From Bacillota bacterium (lineage in GTDB: Bacteria > Bacillota_A > Clostridia > Clostridiales > Clostridiaceae): 9,707 bases of DNA. This document shows positions 1-6,321 of the stretch, piece by piece. The notes under the pieces were generated by a model. The model saw only the letters and a program-made list of their open reading frames with translations. It did no database searches and was not told the DNA's origin. The translations under genes and the position numbers were made by a program. The DNA is taken from positions 1 to 9,707 of the forward strand of contig JAKBFR010000092.1 of NCBI GenBank assembly GCA_021837545.1, read 5' to 3'. Positions within the stretch are counted from its first letter, which is position 1. Each line of letters starts with the position of its first letter.

Positions 1-38
1 GGAGCTTCACTTTTGGGTTCTCTGCTAAGCTAAGACAA

Positions 39-81
39 TAAAGACCTTGCTAATTCTTAATTAGAATTAGCAAGGTCTTTA
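39..81. terminator. Strong perfect-stem terminator at the left edge
   Basis: The arms AAAGACCTTGCTAATTC (40-56) and GAATTAGCAAGGTCTTT (64-80) are perfect reverse complements. The outer T39-A81 pair and the inner T57-A63 pair extend the stem to 19 bp around a 5-nt loop. The right arm ends in TTT, and the left arm starts with AAA, so it could also act on the minus strand. No gene on its left is complete within the window, so it most likely ends a transcript entering from before position 1. Confidence 0.85.
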
Positions 82-199
82 AAGTTAATTAGATAAATAC
101 AAGTATTTAAAAAAATTAGTATTTGAGATTAATAAAATATAATATTTCCACACTATGACTATTGATAGGGAATAAAAAATCTTAAATACATGAAAAAAA

Positions 200-220
200 T
201 ATAATATAATAGTATATAAT
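200..220 (+). promoter_or_regulatory. Cluster of overlapping TATAAT -10 candidates
   Basis: TATAAT occurs at 200-205, 205-210 and 215-220, roughly 70-90 nt before the TTG start at 290. No convincing -35 box lies 16-18 bp upstream of any of them (TGAAAA at 191-196 is the best for the last), so which copy is used cannot be decided. The rest of 82-289 is plain AT-rich sequence in which I see no gene or stable hairpin. Confidence 0.3.
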
Positions 221-289
221 GTGAAGATGTTAGATTACTATTACAAACAGAAATATTAGAATAGTATAAAAACAGAAGGGAATGATTGG

Positions 290-1015
290 TTGTCAAGATT
301 AGAAAAATATGTATGTGCTACATATATATGTTTAGCAATTGTTATAGGAGGATTTTCAGCTTACTTTAAATTGATGTTGAGTAATGCAAATGATTTAAGT
401 AAAACCCAAGGGAAACTAGTAAGTACTGCTCCTGCTTATAAGAAACATGGACAAGTAGTAAATATTGATTCTAATTTATGTATTAGGGAGGAACCTAATT
501 TAGATGGTTATATAAGCTATTATTTATATCAAGGAATGATATTTGATATATTAGAAAAAAATAATAGCTGGTATAAGATAAAATATGAAGATATAATAGG
601 TTACGTTAAGGAAGATTACATTGAAGAATATGATGAAACTCCACCTAATCCAATATATGATCAAATACAAAACCACTCAATATTTAAAAATTCAATGACT
701 ACACCTATTGAAGCGGAGTTAACGGCTTATTGTAATTGTGCTATATGCTCAGAGGCATGGGGGTCTCAAACTTCAATGCAAACGCATACCAGAGTAGGTG
801 TTATAGCTGCACCTAGAGATATATCTTTGGGTAGTGAGATTTATATTCCAGAATTAAAGAATTATAAAGAAGATGGTATATTTAATGTTGAAGATAGAGG
901 TGGAGCAGTTGTAGTAAAAAGTGATGGTACTCACATAATAGATATATGGCTACCTACTCATGAACAAGTGAAGGAGTTCGGAAGAAAAAAAGTCACGGTT
1001 TATTTGATCAGATAA
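290..1015 (+). CDS. Membrane-anchored SH3 and 3D-domain cell-wall protein
   Basis: The 241-aa product has an uncleaved-looking N-terminal membrane segment (about residues 9-29). An SH3-like bacterial domain follows (about 55-113, with LCIREEPN near 63-70 and the closing GYVKEDYI). A C-terminal 3D domain fills about 142-240. The 3D domain shows the family pattern VGVIAAPRDISLGSEIYIPEL, then VEDRGGA (D202) and HIIDIW (D218), followed by the terminal EFGRKKVTVYLI. These domains are known from wall-active enzymes of the MltA-like double-psi barrel fold, with D202 and D218 among the conserved aspartates, so a lytic transglycosylase-like or wall-remodelling role outside the membrane is inferred. 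The TTG start at 290 is preceded by GAAGGG (275-280) at 9 nt; the ATG at 282 is in another frame and closes at once. The gene appears to be monocistronic. Confidence 0.82.
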   Translation: MSRLEKYVCATYICLAIVIGGFSAYFKLMLSNANDLSKTQGKLVSTAPAYKKHGQVVNIDSNLCIREEPNLDGYISYYLYQGMIFDILEKNNSWYKIKYEDIIGYVKEDYIEEYDETPPNPIYDQIQNHSIFKNSMTTPIEAELTAYCNCAICSEAWGSQTSMQTHTRVGVIAAPRDISLGSEIYIPELKNYKEDGIFNVEDRGGAVVVKSDGTHIIDIWLPTHEQVKEFGRKKVTVYLIR

Positions 1016-1134
1016 TAGTAGCTTGAAGTTTTCTTTATATTCAATTAAAATGATGTTAGTCAAATAAAATAAAAAAAGTAGAAAAATATATTATTAATAA
1101 TAGTCTTTTTAGAGTTAAGGGGGACAATAACCTT

Positions 1135-1815
1135 ATGAGTCAGTTAAGAGCAAATGAAAAGATATTTTTAAGTGGAGGAGATATGAACATATCACCAGAA
1201 GTAGTTGAAGAAAAAATAGAAGAGATGAATGCAACTTTACTTATTTATCGTTCAGCTATAAAAGAAGTTAAAACTAAATTAGATATTTTAGATGATGAAC
1301 TTAAGATAAGAAGAAAAAGAAATCCAATAGAGTATATGAAGTCTAGGGTTAAAACACCAGGTAGCATTATGGATAAATTGCAACGTAAAGGTCTTAATAT
1401 GAGCATTGAGTCTGCTAAAAAAAATTTAAATGATATTGCAGGAATACGAGTAATTTGTTCATTTGTTGGAGATATATATGATATTGCGGAAATGCTTAAA
1501 AGACAAGATGACATTAAATTAATTGAAGAAAAGGATTATATAAAGAATCCAAAGTCAAATGGATATAGAAGTCTTCATTTAGTTGTGGAAGTTCCTATAT
1601 TTTTTTCGGACCATGTTGAACCCGTTAGAGTAGAAGTGCAAATAAGAACAATAGCTATGGATTTTTGGGCAAGCCTTGAACATAAATTATATTATAAAAC
1701 ATCAGGAGAAAGTCCGGTACATATTACAAATGACCTAAAAGAATGCGCAGATGTTATAGCATCAACAGATATGAGAATGCAAGATATACAAAGAGAAGTT
1801 GAAAAATTAAGATAG
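1135..1815 (+). CDS. relQ: Small alarmone synthetase, GTP pyrophosphokinase (RelQ/YjbM type)
   Basis: The 226-aa protein carries only the RelA/SpoT synthetase domain; there is no HD hydrolase, TGS or ACT part. It should therefore make (p)ppGpp from ATP and GDP/GTP in the cytosol without degrading it. Visible synthetase motifs are RVKTPGSIMDKLQRKG (71-86), DIAGIR (100-105, metal-binding Asp), NGYRSLH (142-148) and EVQIRT (167-172, catalytic Glu) followed by FWASLEHKLYYK. Order and length match RelQ (YjbM/SasB) of Firmicutes. ATG 1135 has AAGGGGG at 1117-1123. A second in-frame ATG at 1183 (Met17) has its own GGAGGAG at 1174-1180 but with short spacing, and most RelQ proteins begin nearer this point, so the shorter product is a real alternative. 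It is followed after 20 nt by the nitroreductase, probably in one operon. Confidence 0.9.
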   Translation: MSQLRANEKIFLSGGDMNISPEVVEEKIEEMNATLLIYRSAIKEVKTKLDILDDELKIRRKRNPIEYMKSRVKTPGSIMDKLQRKGLNMSIESAKKNLNDIAGIRVICSFVGDIYDIAEMLKRQDDIKLIEEKDYIKNPKSNGYRSLHLVVEVPIFFSDHVEPVRVEVQIRTIAMDFWASLEHKLYYKTSGESPVHITNDLKECADVIASTDMRMQDIQREVEKLR

Positions 1816-1835
1816 ATAGAAAATGAGGTGTAATT

Positions 1836-2402
1836 ATGGTTAAAGAACTTGTATTAAAAAATAGATCGTATAGAAGATTTTATGAAGACAAGCATATTGA
1901 AATGAATACTTTAAAAGAATTAGTGAACTTAGCAAGGTTATCACCATCAGGGGGGAATATTCAAGCATTACGATACATTTTATCAAATACAAAAGAACAA
2001 AATGATAAAATAAATAAAAATGTATTTTGGGCGGGATATTATAAAGACTGGAATGGACCAGAAGAAGGAGAAAAACCAAGTGCTTATATGGTAGTAGTTA
2101 GAGATACTACTATTGGGGCAAATATGCCACAAAACGAAGGTATAGCAGTGCAAAGCATTTTACTAGGAGCAGTTGAAAAAGATCTTGGAGGATGTATAAT
2201 TGCAAATATAAATAAAAAAAATTTGGCAGAAGAACTTAACTTAGATGAAAAATATGAAATTACCTTGGTACTAGCAATAGGATATCCAAAAGAAAAGGTA
2301 GTTATTGAAACTATTAATGAATCTGGTGATGTTAGATATTGGAGAGATGAAAATGAAACTCATCATGTACCAAAAAGAACTTTAGATGAATTGATTTTAT
2401 AG
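1836..2402 (+). CDS. Nitroreductase family FMN oxidoreductase
   Basis: The 188-aa protein is a compact nitroreductase: NRSYRRF (9-15) and LSPSGGNIQ (35-43) are the FMN phosphate and ring contacts at the N terminus. GIAVQSILLGAVEKDLGGCII (102-122) is the dimer-core helix region. VLAIGYPKE (145-153) and the tail YWRDENETHHVPKRTLDELI are also typical of the family. Members are homodimeric cytosolic FMN enzymes using NAD(P)H on nitroaromatics, quinones or unknown natural substrates; the true substrate cannot be read here. GAGGTG at 1824-1829 serves ATG 1836. The 20-nt gap to the alarmone synthetase suggests co-transcription. No strong terminator follows; a weak AT-rich hairpin (2391-2420) overlaps the stop codon. 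Confidence 0.88.
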   Translation: MVKELVLKNRSYRRFYEDKHIEMNTLKELVNLARLSPSGGNIQALRYILSNTKEQNDKINKNVFWAGYYKDWNGPEEGEKPSAYMVVVRDTTIGANMPQNEGIAVQSILLGAVEKDLGGCIIANINKKNLAEELNLDEKYEITLVLAIGYPKEKVVIETINESGDVRYWRDENETHHVPKRTLDELIL

Positions 2403-2515
2403 TTTTCCTAGTAAAATCAATAATTATGCATACAATAAACAATTAAAATTTCATATAATAAAATGATTTTGAACATACTATAATTGTAAAATTCTATAAA
2501 AGGAGAATAGTATGT

Positions 2516-2728
2516 ATGGAAAGAGAACACTATATTGTTGATGGATTAGTTAATGAAAATATGAAGACACAAGTTAAAAATGCACTTGAAAAAATTGATG
2601 GTGTGAGCAATGTTTGTGTAGATCTTGGGCGTGGAAGCGTTGAAGTGATATACAATGAACCTGCAACACAAGAAGAAATTAAAAGCTGTATAGAAAACAC
2701 AGGTCATAAGACACATGGAATAGATTAG
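2516..2728 (+). CDS. HMA-fold (heavy-metal-associated-like) small protein lacking CxxC
   Basis: The 70-aa protein has the layout of a ferredoxin-like HMA domain (beta-alpha-beta-beta-alpha-beta). It contains YIVDGL (6-11), the helix MKTQVKNALEKIDGVSNV, a strand CVDLGRGSVEVIYNE (34-48), and a last helix EEIKSCIENTGHK. In copper chaperones the first loop reads GMxCxxC; here it is GLVNENM, with N13 and M16 where the two cysteines belong. The usual Cu/Zn site is therefore missing, although C34 and C58 remain. Metal binding is not supported, and a protein-interaction or regulatory role is possible. AGGAG (2501-2505) sits 10 nt before ATG 2516. A TATAAT at 2479-2484 is a likely -10 box with no clear -35. 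It stands alone and ends at the terminator at 2793-2836. Confidence 0.75.
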   Translation: MEREHYIVDGLVNENMKTQVKNALEKIDGVSNVCVDLGRGSVEVIYNEPATQEEIKSCIENTGHKTHGID

Positions 2729-2792
2729 AATATTAACTGGATATTTGTTTAGTAGGCGTAATGTCTAATAAAGTACTAATCATTAATTTGTT

Positions 2793-2836
2793 AACTAAAG
2801 AGGAATGTATATAAAATGCATTCCTCTTTAGTTTTT
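2793..2836 (+). terminator. Rho-independent terminator after the HMA-like gene
   Basis: AACTAAAGAGGAATG (2793-2807) pairs perfectly over 15 bp with CATTCCTCTTTAGTT (2819-2833) around an 11-nt loop, and a T-run follows (2832-2836). The 2837-3024 stretch after it is AT-rich leader for the next gene. I see no other feature there apart from a 12-bp direct repeat TTTTATAAATTA at 2960-2971 and 2999-3010. Confidence 0.88.
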
Positions 2837-3024
2837 GTATAGTAAAAATAACTACATAATATAAAAGATTTTTCCGATATTTTTTACATAGAAAGTTCCA
2901 TTTAGAAGATATTTATATTTACAGAAGTATATATTACCAACTGTTCAAATTTAATTCTATTTTATAAATTATGTTAATAAATATTATATATGAATATGTT
3001 TTATAAATTAGAGAGGACGCTAAG

Positions 3025-3471
3025 ATGGGAAAAAACAAAATTTTAAAGGGTATATTAATATTTGAAATTATAATTGTATGTACAATTGAATTTGGGAGAA
3101 TTAATGAAGTAAAAGCAAATGCAGAATTAAATGGTTGGATAAATGTTAATAACAGTTGGCGCTATTATAGTGGTCCTTTTGTAAAGACTGGTTGGTCAGA
3201 AGATAAGGGGAATTGGTATTACTTAGATGAAAATGGAATGATGAAAACAGGATGGATTAAAAGTGAAGGAAAATGGTATTATCTTGACTCTGATTCTGGT
3301 AAAATGCTAACAGGGTGGATTGAAGATAAGGGGCATTGGTATTGTTTAAATAACTCTGGTGAAATGAGAATAGGATGGTTTAAAGAAAATGGAAATTTAT
3401 ATTACTTAAATAATTCTGGCGTAATGGTTAAGAATTGTTATATTGACGAATATGTTATTTCTGAGAGATGA
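3025..3471 (+). CDS. Secreted choline-binding-type wall-repeat protein without catalytic domain
   Basis: The 148-aa product starts with a signal peptide (basic GKNK, hydrophobic 8-22, likely cleavage after ANA at 31-33). It continues with five aromatic repeats of about 20 residues beginning at G37, G56, G76, G97 and G117, each reading roughly GW-x(5-8)-G-x-WYYL-(D/N)-x-(N/S)-G-x-M. This is the CW_binding_1/choline-binding fold, which holds proteins to teichoic-acid-type wall polymers on the cell surface. No enzymatic domain is attached, so it is a free binding module, either an adhesin-like or competitor surface protein or the remnant of a longer one. The last repeat stops early at YIDEYVISER, where longer relatives continue. 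AGAGAGG at 3010-3016 sits 8 nt before ATG 3025. It converges on the hemerythrin gene. Confidence 0.82.
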   Translation: MGKNKILKGILIFEIIIVCTIEFGRINEVKANAELNGWINVNNSWRYYSGPFVKTGWSEDKGNWYYLDENGMMKTGWIKSEGKWYYLDSDSGKMLTGWIEDKGHWYCLNNSGEMRIGWFKENGNLYYLNNSGVMVKNCYIDEYVISER

Positions 3472-3534
3472 CTTGTAAAACTGTGGAAATTATCAAAATG
3501 TAAAGGCACATGTCTATGTATAAAATAAATTAAA

Positions 3535-3576
3535 AATGAAGACCTATTCCAATATTTTGGAATGGCCTTTATTTTT
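3535..3576. terminator. Bidirectional terminator between convergent genes
   Basis: The core ATTCCAA (3548-3554) pairs with TTGGAAT (3559-3565) around TATT. The stem continues, after a one-base bulge, with CC/GG and an A.C mismatch. TTTATTTTT follows on the plus strand and an equally T-rich tail on the minus strand. It lies between the stops at 3471 (+) and 3595 (-), so it can serve both genes. Confidence 0.8.
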
Positions 3577-3594
3577 CTATGTATAAATTTGTAA

Positions 3595-3984
3595 TTATTT
3601 TCCTATGAGTTTATCATTTTCAAAAATATGTCCTGTTAACCAATCATTTAGAAGTTGCAATATACTAACTATATAATCATCTTGATCATGATCAATCTTT
3701 TTAAAATCTACATCTTTAATTCTTTTTATAAATGCATCATGTTCAACCTTTTGAGTGAACATTCTTTTGTAATTAATACTCTTCATATATTCTTCTTCAG
3801 CATTAAAATGAAATACAGTATAGTTTTGAAGTTCTTCTATTAGTGCCACTATTTTATCATATTTATCAAGTGTAAAATCATTTTTCAATAAATTATAAGT
3901 TTTATCAGCTATTTCGAAAAGAACTTTATGTTGTTCATCAATAAAGTCTATTCCAGTTTTATACTCTTCTTTAAATTCATACAT
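3595..3984 (-). CDS. Bacteriohemerythrin-like O2-binding protein with a His-to-Gln ligand change
   Basis: The 129-aa four-helix protein has the diiron-binding layout of hemerythrins: DEQH (H19), HFNAEE (H59, E63), QKVEHDAF (H82) and H119-x4-D124 (GHIFEND). The canonical H-x3-H pair is Q78-x3-H82 here, so one of the five histidine ligands is replaced by glutamine through a one-base codon difference (CAA rather than CAT/CAC). Hemerythrins bind O2 at a non-heme diiron site in the cytosol; in anaerobes they are thought to buffer or sense oxygen or iron. The gene is on the minus strand, reads toward the wall-repeat gene and shares its terminator. AAGAAGG (complement of 3993-3999) lies 8 nt before the ATG at 3984. 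Confidence 0.9.
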   Translation of the reverse strand: MYEFKEEYKTGIDFIDEQHKVLFEIADKTYNLLKNDFTLDKYDKIVALIEELQNYTVFHFNAEEEYMKSINYKRMFTQKVEHDAFIKRIKDVDFKKIDHDQDDYIVSILQLLNDWLTGHIFENDKLIGK

Positions 3985-4030
3985 TATTATTACCTTCTTT
4001 CACCATAAATATATAATCCAATATAGTATA

Positions 4031-4059
4031 ATTATACAACTGATTTCAAAATTTGACTA
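4031..4059 (-). promoter_or_regulatory. Probable hemerythrin promoter
   Basis: Read on the minus strand, TAGTCA (complement of 4054-4059) is followed after 17 bp by a perfect TATAAT (complement of 4031-4036), about 47 nt before the start codon. The same bases on the plus strand contain TTGACT (4053-4058), 17 bp before a poor TTTATT (4076-4081). A divergent promoter overlapping this one is conceivable but weak. Confidence 0.45.
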
Positions 4060-4138
4060 TAAATTATTAATAATTTTTATTAAATAGTAATATTTACTAT
4101 AAGAATATATAATTAAACAAATTCAAAGTTATACTTTT

Positions 4139-4296
4139 AGGAGCTATTAAGTGAATATACAGATATGGTATGATATAAAGTGAATATTGTAGGTGGAATT
4201 TTATATTTAAAATCGGTGGACTCAAAATTACACACTCAATGGGCAGATCGTAACCTCAAGGGTGATAATATAAACTCTGAACGGCACTTCGTCTAG
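4139..4296 (+). other. Leader with two overlapping tiny reading frames and raised GC
   Basis: AGGAG (4139-4143) precedes, at 7 nt, a GTG-started frame of 10 codons (4151-4183, MNIQIWYDIK). Its TGA overlaps the GTG of a 38-codon frame (4180-4296) in the four bases GTGA. The second frame is free of stops through an 81-nt tract (4216-4296) of 43% G+C (35 of 81), clearly richer than its surroundings. It ends 41 nt before the likely start of the next gene. It may be a translated leader, a structured 5' UTR, or the decayed 3' end of an older gene; I recognise no protein or riboswitch family. AAGTGAATAT occurs twice, at 4149-4158 and 4178-4187. Confidence 0.35.
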
Positions 4297-4337
4297 AAAT
4301 TAGATAAAAATGAAATATGACTGTAGGAGATGAAATT

Positions 4338-4694
4338 ATGGGCTGGAATTGTGCAGTATGGCATAGTAATAGTGTGAAAAATAAAAAAGATGCAGAAAAA
4401 TTATATGAGAAACTATGTGAAGGTGACACTTCGTTAATAGGACCAACACAAAGAATACAAGAGTTTTATGAAGAATTAACATCGAAACATCCAGAATTTG
4501 ATGATGTGGGTGAAGATGAGATTGATAATTTAGATTTATGTCCATGGAGTTTTGCTTTTGATAAATCAGAGGGGCATATTATTATGTCGTGTGAATTTAG
4601 TAAAGTTGAGTATATAAATGTTTTAATACAAGAACTAGCTAAAAAATATGAAGTATCTTTTTATGAACCTCAGAATATAACATTTATCTTATAA
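4338..4694 (+). CDS. Uncharacterised 118-aa acidic protein (WNCAVWHSN family)
   Basis: The protein begins MGWNCAVWHSNS, then has a helix-rich part KDAEKLYEKLCEGDTSLIG, the acidic block HPEFDDVGEDEIDNLDL, CPWSFAFDKSEGHIIMSC and a C-terminal helix-strand ending in FYEPQN. No signal or membrane segment is seen, so it should be a soluble cytosolic protein. From memory, similar short proteins occur as singletons and in clusters of immunity-like genes of polymorphic toxin systems; this is a recollection rather than a database hit, and no toxin gene is nearby. I choose ATG 4338 because AGGAG (4325-4329) lies 8 nt upstream and homologous sequences begin at this point. The in-frame ATG at 4317, which would add seven residues, has no good ribosome binding site. 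Confidence 0.7.
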   Translation: MGWNCAVWHSNSVKNKKDAEKLYEKLCEGDTSLIGPTQRIQEFYEELTSKHPEFDDVGEDEIDNLDLCPWSFAFDKSEGHIIMSCEFSKVEYINVLIQELAKKYEVSFYEPQNITFIL

Positions 4695-4721
4695 CTTAAT
4701 AATAAGTAATTTTATTGACCT

Positions 4722-4750
4722 TTGATACTTGTGGTAAAATATGGTATTAT
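4722..4750 (+). promoter_or_regulatory. Promoter for the 4843 gene
   Basis: TTGATA (4722-4727, five of six matches to TTGACA) and TATTAT (4745-4750, five of six) are 17 bp apart. A TATAAT at 4748-4753 overlaps the -10 box. The predicted start near 4757 supports a leader of about 85 nt before ATG 4843. Confidence 0.5.
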
Positions 4751-4842
4751 AATCAAGTAGTTTTAAATTATAGATTTTCAAAATTTAAAACTTGTTGTGT
4801 AGAAGAAAAAAGTCTTATATTAAGGGGGATATAAAATATTAT

Positions 4843-5466
4843 ATGATCAAAGTAAGGTATTCTGCTTTATATACTGATAATTTAGGATGTGAGCAAGCAT
4901 CGGTATATTTTTTGAAAGGAGAAATTCAGCTTAATGTGAGGGGGTGCACTTTCAAAAGTGACAGCTTAAATTTTGATTTTTATTCTAACAATGATAAGGA
5001 AATCAGACATCTTTTTTATCTTAAGGATGATGAATTAATAGAATATGTTGTAGATATTAAAATTCCTTTAATATTATTTTGTGATAATAAAGAATTTATA
5101 GAGGAATTTTTATTGCGTATTGAAAGGCATAAAAATTATTATAGCAATACACTTTCGATTTATTTACATGGCGAAATATATACGGTTAGAGGGTATGATT
5201 TACTGCAATTATTAATTAATATGAAGAAAGAATTGCCTAAAAAGTATAATATGAAGTGCAGTTTTTCAAATATGGTTAGGGGATACCATATTGAAATCGG
5301 TAATGAAAACATTTTTTATTATTTGAAAAAATTTGAATTTGAATGGAAAATAAAAAAGAATAAAGCTTGTTATTTGAATTTATTTAACAGTGAACCTAAA
5401 AGAGAAATTAACAAACTTCAAAAAGTTTCAATTACTTATATTTGTGATGATTACTGTTTAAGTTAA
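4843..5466 (+). CDS. Uncharacterised 207-aa protein, possibly DUF6304-like
   Basis: The N terminus MIKVRYSALYTDNLGCEQ, then VYFLKGEIQLNVRG, recalls the DUF6304 pattern (IKVxYxAxYxDxxGxE, later IRGxxF), but this is from memory and the rest is divergent. The body is rich in aromatic and charged residues, with a mid-region IPLILFCDNKEFIEEFLLRI and the strand LSIYLHGEIYTVRGYDLLQL. There is no signal peptide or clear membrane span, so it should be cytosolic. AGGGGG (4823-4828) is 14 nt from ATG 4843, a long but usable spacing. The in-frame TTG at 4792, which would add 17 basic residues, has no ribosome binding site and is less likely. It is flanked by its own promoter and a downstream hairpin, so it is probably monocistronic. 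Like its left neighbour it could be a free-standing immunity-type gene. Confidence 0.65.
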   Translation: MIKVRYSALYTDNLGCEQASVYFLKGEIQLNVRGCTFKSDSLNFDFYSNNDKEIRHLFYLKDDELIEYVVDIKIPLILFCDNKEFIEEFLLRIERHKNYYSNTLSIYLHGEIYTVRGYDLLQLLINMKKELPKKYNMKCSFSNMVRGYHIEIGNENIFYYLKKFEFEWKIKKNKACYLNLFNSEPKREINKLQKVSITYICDDYCLS

Positions 5467-5563
5467 TTTTAGTATTTGGATTGAAAATTATAATATGAAT
5501 AATAATTTTGCTACTTGAATATAATATAATGAATACGATTTTATTAATTGTTTTAATTAACCT

Positions 5564-5593
5564 AAAGAGGGGCTGTTCCGACAGTCTCTCTTT
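5564..5593 (+). terminator. Hairpin terminator after the 4843 gene
   Basis: AAAGAGGGGCTGT (5564-5576) pairs over 13 bp, with two G.T wobbles, with ACAGTCTCTCTTT (5581-5593) around the loop TCCG. The T-tract is short because it is built into the stem. Confidence 0.75.
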
Positions 5594-5842
5594 ATAATTG
5601 CTAAAATATTGATTAATCATTCATAGCTGAATCTCGAGATATACTTTAATGTAATTAAATAACAGTAAACATTCGATGTAAATACTTAGTTAAATTGAAG
5701 GTGGTTTTTTATAGTTAAAGTTCAAAATGTAGAATAATTTAAAAAGGCATGTCATAAAATTATATAAGTATAAATAACGATTAATGTGTTACTTGGGTGA
5801 AAAAGTATTTCTAAAATAATTAAATTATTAAATAAAAATTAT
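5594..5842. other. AT-rich intergenic stretch, no gene seen
   Basis: I see no supported reading frame, RNA or repeat here. A TAAAAT at 5812-5817 with TTACTT 17 bp upstream (5789-5794) is the best promoter guess for the gene at 5857, but the -35 match is poor. Confidence 0.4.
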
Positions 5843-5856
5843 GGGGAGGAAATATT

Positions 5857-6087
5857 GTGAATGAATACGAGGAAAAGTTAAATGAAAATAAGAATATAAT
5901 AATGAGAAACATAGAACAAGGTAAAAAAGCTGGTGTTAATAAGGTTTCAGCTGTTTTTGCTATAAGTAAGAGAGATGAAATTAGAAAAAACATGATTACA
6001 GATTTGGCTACTTGGCTACTAACGGATGGCTATAAAGTGTCACTTAAAGAAGGCGAACTGGAAATATTAACAATTGAATGGAACTAA
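5857..6087 (+). CDS. Unknown 76-aa charged protein
   Basis: I do not recognise this protein. It starts at GTG 5857 with an excellent GGGGAGGA (5843-5850) 6 nt upstream. Residues 1-28 are a highly charged, Lys/Glu/Asn-rich helix, followed by VNKVSAVFAISKRDEIRKN (27-45), a helix with DLATWLLTDGY (49-59) and a final two-strand-like segment KVSLKEGELEILTIEW. No signal peptide, membrane span or cysteine is present. It is a soluble, probably helical protein. Its 3' end overlaps the probable promoter of the structured RNA that follows. Confidence 0.65.
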   Translation: MNEYEEKLNENKNIIMRNIEQGKKAGVNKVSAVFAISKRDEIRKNMITDLATWLLTDGYKVSLKEGELEILTIEWN

Positions 6088-6102
6088 AACATAAGGTTAA
6101 AT
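6074..6102 (+). promoter_or_regulatory. Possible promoter of the structured RNA
   Basis: TTGAAT (6074-6079) and TTAAAT (6097-6102) are 17 bp apart, each matching consensus at four of six bases. The predicted start, about 6108-6110, falls on the 5' strand of the outer stem of the RNA candidate. That coincidence is the main support. Confidence 0.35.
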
Positions 6103-6106
6103 AAAT

Positions 6107-6308
6107 GGGATACTTCAATCTCTTACATAAAGTGATTCTCAGCTTTAGATGGGATTTTCTTAATAAGAATATAATTATCCATCTGAAGATTAGAAGAACT
6201 TATCCAGGAGCGTGCAGCTGTTATTCAAATTTGAAGAAGTGGGAGTCTTACGGAAGCTAGCTACCGGATAAACTTAGGAGATAGTTAGATACAGGGGAGT
6301 ATTAGAAT
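6107..6308 (+). ncRNA. Structured ncRNA candidate, possibly raiA-motif RNA
   Basis: A tract of about 200 nt folds into a closed multi-branch structure. The outer stem is ATACTTC (6110-6116) with GGAGTAT (6296-6302). A 10-bp helix pairs CTTTAGATGG (6143-6152) with CCATCTGAAG (6179-6188) and is capped by TTCTT/AAGAA (6157-6161/6165-6169). The core helix is TTATCC (6200-6205) with GGATAA (6266-6271). Inside it are GC-AGCT (6214-6219) with AGCT-a-GC (6255-6261) and the self-complementary TTCAAATTTGAA (6224-6235). No reading frame explains the tract. The core is richer in G+C than its flanks. Read in frame it gives the peptide GSLTEASYRI, which I remember from many spurious short ORFs in clostridial genomes, the mark of a conserved RNA. 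Size, host and core fit my memory of the raiA motif, but this is not verified. Confidence 0.6.
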
Positions 6309-6321
6309 TGTTATTTATTTT

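Noticed and set aside
1..41. Possible 3' end of an upstream gene, frame 1 reading GASLLGSLLS then TAA at 31-33
   Set aside because: All three frames close within 41 nt and nothing distinguishes the right one; only the terminator at 39-81 argues that a gene ends here.
1245..1514. Minus-strand frame antisense to the alarmone synthetase
   Set aside because: A shadow of a well-conserved gene with no ribosome binding site and low-complexity Leu/Ser/Ile composition.
2391..2420. AT-rich hairpin TTGATTTTA/TAAAATCAA overlapping the nitroreductase stop
   Set aside because: A stem of A/T pairs with a bulge and no following T-run is too weak to call a terminator.
2960..3010. Direct repeat TTTTATAAATTA twice
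   Set aside because: Pure A/T 12-mer in DNA of this composition can recur by chance; no further structure surrounds it.
4792..4842. TTG 4792 as the start of the 207-aa gene
   Set aside because: No ribosome binding site precedes it, the added residues are unlike the family-style start, and a GGGGG motif lies between it and ATG 4843.
5432..5620. Minus-strand 62-codon frame across the 5564-5593 terminator
   Set aside because: It runs through a terminator hairpin, is Ile/Lys/Asn-dominated and has no ribosome binding site.
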